Shown here one piece after another: positions 8,384 through 14,509 of a stretch of DNA of 19,881 bases (within the stretch, counting starts at the first letter, position 1; each line of letters opens with the position of its first letter). The notes below the pieces were generated by a model, which worked only from the letters and a program-made list of their open reading frames with translations, did no database searches and was not told the origin of the DNA. Source of the DNA: Actinomycetes bacterium (GTDB lineage: Bacteria > Actinomycetota > Actinomycetes > Propionibacteriales > Propionibacteriaceae); contig JAEXCA010000069.1 of NCBI GenBank assembly GCA_023393755.1, positions 1 to 19,881 of the forward strand. The letters are read 5' to 3'. The position numbers and the translations under genes are program-made.

Positions 8384-9510
8384 ACGCTGCCGAGATCGCC
8401 GATCGATTCACCGAACTGGTCGGCGGTTCGCCGTCCGGTGTCTGGGCGGCCCCCGGACGGATCAACCTGATCGGCGAGCACACCGACTACAACGGCGGCT
8501 ACGTGCTGCCCTTCGCGATCCCGCAGGCAGCCGTGCTGGCGGCGCGACCGCGACCGGACGAGTGCTGGCGGTTCACCTCGCTGGAACTGGAGTCCACCGT
8601 CGAGACCGACCGGCTCACCCCGGGTGAGACCGGCTGGCAGGCCTACCTGGCAGGCGTGGTGTGGGCGCTGCGGGAGGCCGGCCACCAGGTGGGCGGCGCC
8701 GACTTCGTCCTCTCCTCCGACGTCCCGATCGGGGCCGGGCTGTCCTCCTCGGCGGCGATCGAGTGCGCCACCCTGACCGCGCTGTGCGACCTGTACGGGC
8801 TCGCCATCGAACCGATGGCCCGGGCCCGGCTGGCCCAGCGCGCGGAGAACGCCTACGTCGGAGCCCCGACCGGATTGATGGACCAGGCGGCGTCCACGCT
8901 GTGCACCCAGGACCACGCGCTGTTCCTGGACTGCCACACCCTGGCGGTGCGGCAGGTGCCACTGCGGATCGCCGAGGCGGGCCTGGCCATCCTCGTGGTC
9001 GACACCCGGACGCCGCACAGTCACGTCGACGGCGAGTACGCCGCGCGGCGGGCCTCGTGCACCGAGGCCTGCCGGCTGCTCGGCATCGACCTGCTCCGCG
9101 AGGTGGACGATCTGGACGGCGCGCTGGCCCGGTTGCCCGAACTCGAAGCTCGGCGGGTGCGCCATGTGGTCACCGAGAATCGGCGCGTGCTGGAGGCGGT
9201 GGACGCCCTGGCCGACGACGACTTCGCCCGGCTGGGGGCGCTGATGACCGCCTCGCACCGGTCGATGCGCGACGACTACGAGATCACCGTGCCGACCGTC
9301 GACCTGGCCGTCGACACCCTGCTGGCAGCCGGGGCCCTGGGGGCCCGGATGACCGGTGGCGGCTTCGGCGGCTGCGTCCTGGGGCTGCTTCCCGCCGAGC
9401 AGGTCGATCAGGCGGCGGCGGCCGTTCGGGAGGCCTTCGCCAATGCCGGCTTCGGGATGCCGGTCAGCTTCGTGGGGGCTCCTTCGCCGGGGGCGCGCCG
9501 GCTCTCCTGA
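8380..9510 (+). CDS. galK: Galactokinase
   Basis: This 376-aa GHMP kinase phosphorylates galactose to galactose-1-phosphate (Leloir pathway). The galactokinase signature GRINLIGEHTDYNGGYVLP is at residues 26-44. The ATP-binding loop PIGAGLSSSAAIE is near 117-128, the catalytic Asp lies in PTGLMDQAAS (about Asp168), and the third GHMP motif MTGGGFGGCVLG is near 325. Length is normal for the family. It overlaps the DUF6104 stop by four bases, so it reads with kgd rather than with galT or galE, neither of which is in the window. Its 3' end overlaps the convergent membrane-protein gene by 47 bases. A different GHMP sugar kinase is unlikely given the signature. Confidence 0.94.
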   Translation: MNAAEIADRFTELVGGSPSGVWAAPGRINLIGEHTDYNGGYVLPFAIPQAAVLAARPRPDECWRFTSLELESTVETDRLTPGETGWQAYLAGVVWALREAGHQVGGADFVLSSDVPIGAGLSSSAAIECATLTALCDLYGLAIEPMARARLAQRAENAYVGAPTGLMDQAASTLCTQDHALFLDCHTLAVRQVPLRIAEAGLAILVVDTRTPHSHVDGEYAARRASCTEACRLLGIDLLREVDDLDGALARLPELEARRVRHVVTENRRVLEAVDALADDDFARLGALMTASHRSMRDDYEITVPTVDLAVDTLLAAGALGARMTGGGFGGCVLGLLPAEQVDQAAAAVREAFANAGFGMPVSFVGAPSPGARRLS

Positions 9511-9886
9511 GCCGGGGCCAGCGCAGCACCGCGGTGGTCGACGGCAGCACCACCGCCACCAGGGTGATCGCCGAGAGCACCACCACCAGCCATGCCGCCG
9601 GTGCGGCACCGGCCATGGTGAAGGCCACGATCGTGTTCAGCGCGGCCTCGATCAGCGCCGGGCCACGGCCGAGCAGGGAACGCCGCCACAACGCCACCCC
9701 GGCGGCCACCCCGGCCAGTCCGTAGACCGCGAGCCAGCCGCCGATCGCGCCGCTGAAGGTGCCGTGGCCGGAGAGCATCGAAGCCACCGCGAAGCCGATC
9801 ACGACCACGCCCAGCACCACCGATCCCAGGCTGGCCACGATCAGCCCACGAGGGCGGGGGCCGGCGGACGCGTCAGCGGAATGCAC
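9464..9886 (-). CDS. Small four-helix membrane protein, function unknown
   Basis: The 140-aa product has four hydrophobic segments at about residues 14-38, 43-65, 76-95 and 98-115. It ends in a basic, proline-rich tail (LRWPRLRRAGAPPAKEPP), probably cytoplasmic. I recognise no catalytic motif. It starts with GTG at 9884-9886 and has no Shine-Dalgarno sequence, but TAAGCT lies exactly six bases upstream. The gene converges on galK and overlaps it by 47 bases, so the two cannot be in one operon. The membrane pattern is strong evidence for coding, since the opposite strand past 9510 has no competing gene. Function is not assigned. Confidence 0.72.
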   Translation of the reverse strand: MHSADASAGPRPRGLIVASLGSVVLGVVVIGFAVASMLSGHGTFSGAIGGWLAVYGLAGVAAGVALWRRSLLGRGPALIEAALNTIVAFTMAGAAPAAWLVVVLSAITLVAVVLPSTTAVLRWPRLRRAGAPPAKEPPRS

Positions 9887-9892
9887 CAGCGC

Positions 9893-9898
9893 AGCTTA
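9893..9898 (-). promoter_or_regulatory. Candidate -10 box giving a leaderless transcript of the membrane-protein gene
   Basis: TAAGCT on the minus strand is followed by six bases and the GTG start. This spacing would place transcription initiation at the start codon. No clear -35 is seen. Confidence 0.4.
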
Positions 9899-9947
9899 CT
9901 GTCCGACGCCGCCCGGAACGCGGCACAACTTTTCTGCCCGTCAACTA

Positions 9948-9976
9948 CTGACGTTTGCGAATTCAGCACCTACACT
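9948..9976 (+). promoter_or_regulatory. Promoter of whiB1
   Basis: CTGACG (9948-9953) and TACACT (9971-9976) are separated by exactly 17 bases, each matching four of six consensus positions for the housekeeping sigma factor. The start of transcription would be near 9983, leaving a leader of about 115 bases. In that leader CGGGC (10045-10049) and GCCCG (10055-10059) can form a small hairpin about 20 bases before the ribosome binding site. Confidence 0.55.
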
Positions 9977-10097
9977 TGAATCTGCGCGATTCACGGTCGG
10001 ACGTCATCCCGGAGTCGATTCGTGCGGGAATACCTGGCCAAGAGCGGGCGTTGTGCCCGACTGCGGTAATCATCCACCTTAAGGAGTTGTGTTCTTC

Positions 10098-10349
10098 ATG
10101 GACTGGCGCCATCGAGCAGCCTGCCTGACCGAGGATCCGGAGCTGTTCTTCCCGGTCGGCAACACCGGGCCGGCGCTGATGCAGATCGCGGAGGCCAAGA
10201 AGGTCTGCCGCCGCTGCGACGTGCGTGAGACCTGCCTGCAGTGGGCGCTGGACGCCGGCCAGGACCACGGTGTCTGGGGTGGACTCTCCGAGGACGAGCG
10301 ACGCTCGATGAAGCGCCGCGCGGCACGGATGCGGGTCCGCGCCGGCTGA
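10098..10349 (+). CDS. whiB1: WhiB1-type iron-sulfur transcriptional regulator
   Basis: The 83-aa product is a WhiB-like protein. Cysteines at 9, 37, 40 and 46 give C-X27-C-X2-C-X5-C, the same positions as mycobacterial WhiB1, and would hold a [4Fe-4S] cluster. The N-terminus MDWRHRAAC and the stretch EDPELFFPVGNTGPAL are typical. The GVWGG turn (residues 58-62) precedes the basic DNA-binding tail (RRSMKRRAARMRVRAG). WhiB1 binds the primary sigma factor region 4, and its cluster reacts with nitric oxide. The ATG at 10098 is chosen by homology; a GTG at 10089 lies only two bases from AAGGAG (10081-10086), while the ATG is 11 bases from it. The neighbouring convergent pdtaS supports the WhiB1 subfamily. 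Confidence 0.93.
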   Translation: MDWRHRAACLTEDPELFFPVGNTGPALMQIAEAKKVCRRCDVRETCLQWALDAGQDHGVWGGLSEDERRSMKRRAARMRVRAG

Positions 10350-10427
10350 CCGCTCACCACGCCACGGCCCAACCGCTGGTCGGGATCCGGCCCGCGCGGC
10401 GGACGGAGTCCCGAAGCCCACAACGAA

Positions 10428-10471
10428 CCCGAGGACAACCCTTCGAGACACGGCCTTCGGCCGACCTCGGG
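10428..10471. repeat. Palindromic element between convergent whiB1 and pdtaS (possible two-way terminator)
   Basis: CCCGAGG (10428-10434) is the exact complement of CCTCGGG (10465-10471). Nested inside, CGAG (10444-10447) pairs with CTCG (10466-10469), and CGGCC-TTC-GGCCG (10451-10463) forms a tight hairpin. Alternative folds are therefore possible. There is no T-tract on either strand. The position between two gene ends fits a bidirectional terminator, but the TTCGAGAC-containing sequence also resembles dispersed intergenic repeats in actinobacteria. Confidence 0.5.
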
Positions 10472-10490
10472 GATCGATCCGACAACCGGT

Positions 10491-11951
10491 TCAGGCGAGC
10501 GGTACCCGGACCGAGGCGACCGTCCCGATCCCGTCCTCCCCCGGCACCAGGCTGAAGGTCCCGCCCAGGTCCTCCACCAGGGTGGAGACGATCGACAGTC
10601 CCAGGCTGGTCGACGACGCCAGGGTGAAACCCTCGGGCAGCGGCTCGCCATGGTTGACCACCTCGACCACCAGTTCGCCGCGCCGCTGCTGAGGGCGCAC
10701 CCAGACCGAGCCCGAGCTGTCCCGCAGCCCGTGCTCGACCGCGTTCTGGCACAGCTCGGTGAGCACCAGCGAGAGGCTGGTCGCGACATCCGCCGGCACC
10801 GAGCCGAAGCTGCCCTCGCGCACCATCCTGACCTTGCCCCCGGTGGCCGCCACGTCGCCCACCATCCGCAACAGCCGGTCGGCGACGTCGTCGAACTGCA
10901 CGCTGGTGTCGAAGGCCTGGGAGAGGATCTCGTGCACCACCGCGATCGAGGTGACGCGCTTCATCGCATCGTCCAGCGCCCCCTTGGCGTCCGGGGAGGT
11001 GATCCGGCGGGACTGCAGGCGCAGCAGCGCGGCGACGGTCTGCAGGTTGTTCTTCACCCGGTGGTGGATCTCGCGAATGGTCGCGTCCTTGGTGACCAGC
11101 TGACGTTCCTGGGTGCGCAGTTCGGTGGTGTCCCGGCACATCACCAGCAGCCCGCAGGGCCCGTCGTCATCCCGCAGCGGCAGCACCCGGACCCGCACGG
11201 TGGCGGTCGGCGACTCCAGTTCCACCTCGCGCAACACCCGTCCGGAGAGCGAGGAGGCGACCGGCTGCTCCACCGGGCGGCGGTGGTCGGTCAGCAGGCT
11301 CCGGGTGACGCCGACGAAGGACTCCCCCTCCAGATCGCCGGTGAGGCCCATCCGGCGGTAGGCGCTCAGCGCGTTCGGGCTGGCGAAGGTGATGATGCCT
11401 TGGGCGTTCACCCGGATCGTGCCGTCGCCGACCCGCGGCGACACCCACGGCACCGGCGGATCGCCCTCGATCGGGAACTCGCGATGGTGGACCATGCCGG
11501 CCAGGATCTCGGCAGCCTCCAGATACGCGTCCTCCAGCGCACCGGGGGCGCGGACGCCCATCTGGTTGGTGTGCATCTCGACCACGCTGAGACAGCGCTC
11601 CCCCGCCATGATCGGGATCGCCTTGATGTCCACCGGGATGCCGGCCTGCAGGCTGTTCCCGCTGGCGTGGCAGATCTCGCCGGAGAGGAACGCCTCGGTG
11701 ACCAGGTGCTCGGGGTCGTAGGAGATCTCCTCCCCGACCACGTCGTCCTCCAGTGAGGTCGGGCCGGTGGTGGGACGGATCTGGGCGCAGGCCCAGAAGA
11801 CGTTGTCGTCCTCGCCGGGCACCCACAGGATGAGGTCGGCGAACGACAGGTCGGCCAGCAGCGACCACTCGTCCACCAGGCGGGAGAGCCAGGCAGCGTC
11901 CTTCGCACTCAGCGCCGTGTGCTCCTCGATCACCTGTTCCATGCTCGGCAT
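10491..11951 (-). CDS. pdtaS: Cytosolic sensor histidine kinase, PdtaS type
   Basis: The 486-aa protein matches mycobacterial PdtaS in architecture. A GAF domain covers about residues 1-150 (WSLLADLSFADLILWV), a PAS domain about 165-280 (ASPNALSAYRRMGLTGDLEG), and a HisKA_2 domain carries KDATIREIHHRVKNNLQTVA (phospho-acceptor at His296 or His297). The HATPase domain has the N box LTELCQNAVEHGL and the G box SLGLSIVSTLVEDLGG. There is no membrane segment. In mycobacteria PdtaS phosphorylates the RNA-binding response regulator PdtaR, whose gene is not in the window. The ATG at 11949-11951 aligns with the family start (MPSMEQVIEEHTAL). The frame stays open upstream into the bL37 promoter, which is not supported as coding. 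TAGGGT sits seven bases before the ATG. Confidence 0.93.
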   Translation of the reverse strand: MPSMEQVIEEHTALSAKDAAWLSRLVDEWSLLADLSFADLILWVPGEDDNVFWACAQIRPTTGPTSLEDDVVGEEISYDPEHLVTEAFLSGEICHASGNSLQAGIPVDIKAIPIMAGERCLSVVEMHTNQMGVRAPGALEDAYLEAAEILAGMVHHREFPIEGDPPVPWVSPRVGDGTIRVNAQGIITFASPNALSAYRRMGLTGDLEGESFVGVTRSLLTDHRRPVEQPVASSLSGRVLREVELESPTATVRVRVLPLRDDDGPCGLLVMCRDTTELRTQERQLVTKDATIREIHHRVKNNLQTVAALLRLQSRRITSPDAKGALDDAMKRVTSIAVVHEILSQAFDTSVQFDDVADRLLRMVGDVAATGGKVRMVREGSFGSVPADVATSLSLVLTELCQNAVEHGLRDSSGSVWVRPQQRRGELVVEVVNHGEPLPEGFTLASSTSLGLSIVSTLVEDLGGTFSLVPGEDGIGTVASVRVPLA

Positions 11952-11958
11952 GTCCCCC

Positions 11959-11964
11959 ACCCTA
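11959..11964 (-). promoter_or_regulatory. Candidate -10 box close to the pdtaS start
   Basis: TAGGGT on the minus strand is followed by seven bases (GGGGGAC) and the ATG. Read as a promoter, it gives a leaderless or near-leaderless message. Read as a ribosome site, the G-run is a poor Shine-Dalgarno match. Both readings remain open. Confidence 0.35.
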
Positions 11965-11981
11965 GGGGGTCGGCCCTCAAG

Positions 11982-12010
11982 TTGAGCCCCGGCTGGCCGG
12001 GTGGCAGAAT
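11982..12010 (+). promoter_or_regulatory. Promoter of the bL37 gene
   Basis: TTGAGC (11982-11987) and CAGAAT (12005-12010) are 17 bases apart, a good housekeeping-type promoter. Transcription would start near 12017, about 40 bases before the bL37 ATG. The -35 overlaps the palindrome CTCAAGTTGAG (11976-11986), which lies in the divergent region shared with pdtaS and could be an operator. Confidence 0.6.
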
Positions 12011-12056
12011 GGGACGTCGCGCCAGATGCGCGCGATCCACGCGTAAGGAGAATCAG

Positions 12057-12131
12057 ATGGGTAAGGGTGGCCGGAAGCGCCGTTCCCGCAGGAAGAACAG
12101 CGCTAACCACGGTAAGCGCCCCAACGCCTGA
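12057..12131 (+). CDS. Large-subunit ribosomal protein bL37 (24 aa)
   Basis: The product begins MGKGGRKRRSRRKNS and ends ANHGKRPNA. It is very basic, and its C-terminal KxANHGKRPNA-like signature matches the 24-residue protein bL37 found in mycobacterial 50S subunits. AAGGAG (12045-12050) lies six bases before the ATG, a good promoter lies upstream, and a strong hairpin follows the stop. So it is a free-standing, probably highly expressed gene despite its size. Mycobacteria carry their homologue between pdtaS and the anti-sigma gene as well. Automatic annotation often misses or over-extends it. Confidence 0.9.
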   Translation: MGKGGRKRRSRRKNSANHGKRPNA

Positions 12132-12140
12132 GGAACCACG

Positions 12141-12171
12141 AAGCGCCCTCGCCGATCCGGCGGGGGCGCTT
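12141..12171. terminator. Strong hairpin terminator between bL37 and rsrA
   Basis: AAGCGCCCTCGCCG pairs with CGGCGGGGGCGCTT over 14 base pairs (one G-T) around an ATC loop. It begins nine bases after the bL37 stop and ends about 20 bases before the rsrA stop on the other strand, so it can end transcription from both sides. The stem itself begins and ends in AA/TT, but the T-tract is short. Confidence 0.75.
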
Positions 12172-12191
12172 CTGCGTCCGGGGGTCTGGTG

Positions 12192-12452
12192 CTAGTCGGA
12201 GACGATCACGGTGCGGGTGACGGTGGTACGGATCCACAGTCGCAGGCTCTCCGGGGCGGACTGGCCCGAGCAGCACCGCCGGATCAGCAACCGCAGCGCC
12301 TGTTCGACGTCGTAGCGGTCCAGGCAGGGCTCACAGGCCAGCAGGTGCTCGCGGATCTCGTCGGCCTCGGCCTCGGTCAGCTCGTGATCGTGGAACTCGT
12401 ACAGCTTGTCGATGATGTGCTGGCAGGCCTGGTTCGTGGTCGGATCACTCAT
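12192..12452 (-). CDS. rsrA: Redox-sensing zinc anti-sigma factor (mycothiol system, RsrA/RshA type)
   Basis: The 86-aa protein binds and inhibits SigH until oxidation releases it. It carries the zinc anti-sigma motif H36-X3-C40-X2-C43 (REHLLACEPCLDR), an N-terminal Cys10 and the pair Cys60-Cys61. These are the positions of the key Cys/His residues in Streptomyces RsrA, shifted by one. The C-terminus is shorter than in Streptomyces (105 aa), though all cysteines are present. Its ATG overlaps the sigH stop by eight bases (ATGAGTGA at 12445-12452), which should keep the sigma and anti-sigma in step through translational coupling. It lies last in the SRAP-sigH-rsrA set. Confidence 0.93.
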   Translation of the reverse strand: MSDPTTNQACQHIIDKLYEFHDHELTEAEADEIREHLLACEPCLDRYDVEQALRLLIRRCCSGQSAPESLRLWIRTTVTRTVIVSD

Positions 12453-13062
12453 CGCCGTCCTCCGCGATCAGGCCGTGTTCACGGGCGTAGTCGGCCAGCA
12501 GCCGACGCAGCTGGTTGCGTCCGCGGTTGAGCCGGGACATCACGGTGCCGATCGGGGTGCCCATGATCTCGGCGATCTCCTTGTAGGAGAAACCCTCCAC
12601 GTCGGCCAGGTAGACCGCCAGCCGGAAGTCGGGGGCGAGTTCGTGCATCGCGTCGGTGACCGCCGAGTCGGGCATCCGGTCCAGGGCGTCCATCTCCGCC
12701 GACCGCAGGCCGGTCGAGGTGTGGGACTCGGCCCGGGCCAACTGCCAGTCCTCGATCGCGTCGGCGCCGGATTCGGCCGGCTGGCGCTGCTTCCGGCGGT
12801 AGGTGTTGATGAAGGTGTTGGTCAGGATGCGGTACAGCCAGGCCTTCAGGTTCGTCCCCGGGGTGAACTGGTGGAAGGCGGCGAAGGCCTTGGCGAAGGT
12901 CTCCTGCAGCAGGTCCTCGGCGTCCGCGGGGTTGCGGGTCATCCGCAACGCGGCCCCGTAGAGCTGGTCGAGGTACGGCAGGGCATCGGTCTCGAACCGC
13001 TCGGCGCGCTCGGCATCGGTCTCCGCCGCGGTTTCCTGGTCGGGCAAGGTAGGTAGAGTCAT
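12445..13062 (-). CDS. sigH: ECF sigma factor SigH/SigR (thiol-oxidative stress)
   Basis: A 205-aa group IV sigma factor. Region 2 holds YGAALRMTRNPADAEDLLQE and GTNLKAWLYRILTNTFINTY. Region 4 holds DVEGFSYKEIAEIMGTPIG followed by TVMSRLNRGRNQLRRLL. These match mycobacterial SigH and Streptomyces SigR almost word for word. It directs thioredoxin, mycothiol and protein-quality-control genes under disulfide stress, and RsrA restrains it. The ATG at 13060-13062 gives the family's usual N-terminal length. However, the nearest ribosome-like site (GAGGAG) is 15 bases upstream, and an in-frame GTG at 13123-13125 adds 21 residues. That GTG lies just downstream of a SigH-type promoter, so a longer isoform is plausible. 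Confidence 0.95.
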   Translation of the reverse strand: MTLPTLPDQETAAETDAERAERFETDALPYLDQLYGAALRMTRNPADAEDLLQETFAKAFAAFHQFTPGTNLKAWLYRILTNTFINTYRRKQRQPAESGADAIEDWQLARAESHTSTGLRSAEMDALDRMPDSAVTDAMHELAPDFRLAVYLADVEGFSYKEIAEIMGTPIGTVMSRLNRGRNQLRRLLADYAREHGLIAEDGDE

Positions 13063-13112
13063 CAGGATCGAGGGTAGCTCCTCGACCAACGAGCGGCCCA
13101 CCGGTTGCGCCA

Positions 13113-13139
13113 GGGTTGAGATCACGTTCGGTTCAACCC
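13113..13139. repeat. Inverted repeat over the sigH start region
   Basis: GGGTTGA (13113-13119) and TCAACCC (13133-13139) are perfect inverted copies 13 bases apart. They cover the -10 element of the proposed SigH promoter and the upstream GTG, so they could be an operator or form a hairpin at the 5' end of the message. Confidence 0.45.
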
Positions 13140-13162
13140 CATCGGCCGGTCAGGCTATTCCC
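13135..13162 (-). promoter_or_regulatory. SigH-type autoregulatory promoter of sigH
   Basis: On the minus strand GGGAAT (13157-13162) is followed by 19 bases and GTT (13135-13137), matching the SigR/SigH consensus GGAAT - N18/19 - GTT. The SRAP stop codon TAG (13155-13157) overlaps the -35 element. Transcription would start near 13127-13128. SigR and SigH are known to autoregulate through such promoters. Confidence 0.65.
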
Positions 13163-13847
13163 CCAGCGGTTCCACCAGCTCCGGGCCGTTGTTCGCCACG
13201 TTGCCGACCGCCGTCGAGACCGGGTGGGCGGTGAGTTCCAGCGCCGGGACGTGGAGCAGCTCGTGCGGATCGCCGGCGAAGCCGGGGTCCAGCCAGTCGT
13301 CCCAGACCGACGGCGCGACCACCATGGGCATCCGGTCGTGCAGGTGCCCCAGCTGATCGGTGGCGGTGGTGGTGATGATGCTGCAGGTGGTCAGCCAGGT
13401 TCCGTCCGGCGCCTTCCAGAACTCGTAGATGCCGGCCATCGTGAGCAGTCCCGGATCGGCCGGATGGATGAACCAGGGCTGCTTGACCGGCCTGCCGCCC
13501 TGCCGCGCGCCGGTCGCCTGCCACTCGTAGTAGCCGTCGGCCGGCAGCAGGCAACGCCGGGTGGCGAAGGCCCGGCGGAAGGCGGGCTTGGTCGCCACCG
13601 TCTCCACCCGGGCGTTGATCAGCCGGGCGCCGCCACGGGCGTCCTTCGACCAGGACGGGACCAGGCCCCAGGTCAGCGCGACCAGCTTGCGGCGCGGGCC
13701 GTCCTCCCCGACCCGCTCCACCACGGCGCGGACCTGGTCGGTCGGCGCGACGTTCCAGGAGGGCGGCGTCAGCGCGACGACCTCGTCGAAGTCGTAGACG
13801 TCCTCCAGTAGTTCCTGGCTGGCCGAGGAGGCGTACCGTCCGCACAT
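13155..13847 (-). CDS. SRAP-domain (HMCES/YedK-like) abasic-site DNA-protein crosslink protein
   Basis: The 230-aa protein starts MCGRYA, so Cys2 becomes the catalytic N-terminal residue after Met removal. Other SRAP motifs are PSWNVAPTDQVRAV, LTWGLVPSW, LINARVETVATKPAFRRAF, RCLLPADGYYEW (active-site Glu) and LGHLHDRMPMVV (active-site His). The family forms a thiazolidine crosslink with abasic sites in single-stranded DNA and so shields them during replication. Length fits the bacterial family (about 220-250). It lies directly upstream of sigH on the same strand, and the sigH promoter overlaps its end. It may therefore be read through into sigH at a basal level. TAGGGT lies six bases before the ATG. 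Confidence 0.93.
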   Translation of the reverse strand: MCGRYASSASQELLEDVYDFDEVVALTPPSWNVAPTDQVRAVVERVGEDGPRRKLVALTWGLVPSWSKDARGGARLINARVETVATKPAFRRAFATRRCLLPADGYYEWQATGARQGGRPVKQPWFIHPADPGLLTMAGIYEFWKAPDGTWLTTCSIITTTATDQLGHLHDRMPMVVAPSVWDDWLDPGFAGDPHELLHVPALELTAHPVSTAVGNVANNGPELVEPLGE

Positions 13848-13853
13848 ACCGCC

Positions 13854-13859
13854 ACCCTA
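13854..13859 (-). promoter_or_regulatory. Candidate -10 box giving a leaderless SRAP transcript
   Basis: TAGGGT on the minus strand is followed by six bases (GGCGGT) and the ATG. The -35 region is not recognisable. Confidence 0.38.
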
Positions 13860-13895
13860 ATCGGTGGGTCCGTCAGCCCGATCGCCGGATTCGGC

Positions 13896-13924
13896 TTGGC
13901 AGCACGCCGCTGGCGCGCTAGGAA
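13896..13924 (+). promoter_or_regulatory. Candidate promoter of the DoxX-like gene
   Basis: TTGGCA (13896-13901) and TAGGAA (13919-13924) are 17 bases apart. The second box ends six bases before the ATG at 13931, so use of this promoter would give a leaderless message. The same AGGA could instead act as a ribosome binding site, in which case the true promoter lies elsewhere. Confidence 0.35.
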
Positions 13925-13930
13925 TGAGCC

Positions 13931-14509
13931 ATGACCATTCTGCGGGCCGTGGCCCGGACCATGCTGGCCAGCTACTTCGTGGTGAACGGGATCAAGGCGA
14001 TGCGCCATCCCGAGGAGTTCACCGAGGCGGCCGAGCCGGTTGCCGAAACCCTGCTCCCGCTGGCGAACCAGGTGCTGCCCAAGCAGGCCGCCGTGTACCT
14101 GCCGGAGGACACCGCCGGGCTGGTGAAGGTCACCGGGATCGCGCAGATCCTGGGCGGGCTGAGCCTGGCCACCGGGATCGGACGGCGGTTCGGCGCCGGG
14201 GTGCTGGCCGCCACCACGGTGCCGCACGTGCTCGCCTCCAACCCGCTCGGCGCCGCCGGGGGCGATCGCGACGCCCGCTACGGACTGCTCAGCAAGAACA
14301 TCGCCCTGCTCGGCGGCGTGGCGCTGGCGGCGATGGACACCGAGGGCCGGCCGAACCTGGCCTGGAAGGCCCGCGCCCAGAAGGAGATCTTCGCCCGGGA
14401 GTCCTCCCGCGCCAAGCAGCTGGCCGAGAAGAAGGCCCGGCAGCTGGCCAAGAGCGCGAAGAAGACCGCCGGCAGGGCGACCAAGGAGATCGCGAGCGTG
14501 CTTTCTTGA
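13931..14509 (+). CDS. DoxX-like membrane protein
   Basis: The 192-aa product has the DoxX four-helix pattern. An N-terminal helix (residues 5-25) with SYFVVNGIKAMRHPEEF is followed by helices near 62-85 (TAGLVKVTGIAQILGGLSLA), 88-105 and 118-138 (LLSKNIALLGGVALAAMDTE). A Lys/Arg/Ala-rich tail of about 45 residues follows, probably a cytoplasmic helix. DoxX proteins are integral membrane proteins, some tied to redox protection in mycobacteria; no exact role can be read here. It is divergent from the SRAP gene across an 83-base gap. Its TGA overlaps the TTG start of aroA (TTGA at 14506-14509), so it heads the aroA-rsgA-hisN block. Confidence 0.82.
   Translation: MTILRAVARTMLASYFVVNGIKAMRHPEEFTEAAEPVAETLLPLANQVLPKQAAVYLPEDTAGLVKVTGIAQILGGLSLATGIGRRFGAGVLAATTVPHVLASNPLGAAGGDRDARYGLLSKNIALLGGVALAAMDTEGRPNLAWKARAQKEIFARESSRAKQLAEKKARQLAKSAKKTAGRATKEIASVLS

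Noticed and set aside
4576..9609. A 1677-codon open frame on the minus strand opposite kgd and galK
   Set aside because: It mirrors the codon pattern of the plus-strand genes and lacks any recognisable domain; long antisense frames are expected in GC-rich coding DNA. kgd, DUF6104 and galK explain the region.
11952..12110. 53-codon N-terminal extension of pdtaS
   Set aside because: It overlaps the bL37 promoter and coding region, and the family start aligns with the ATG at 11951.
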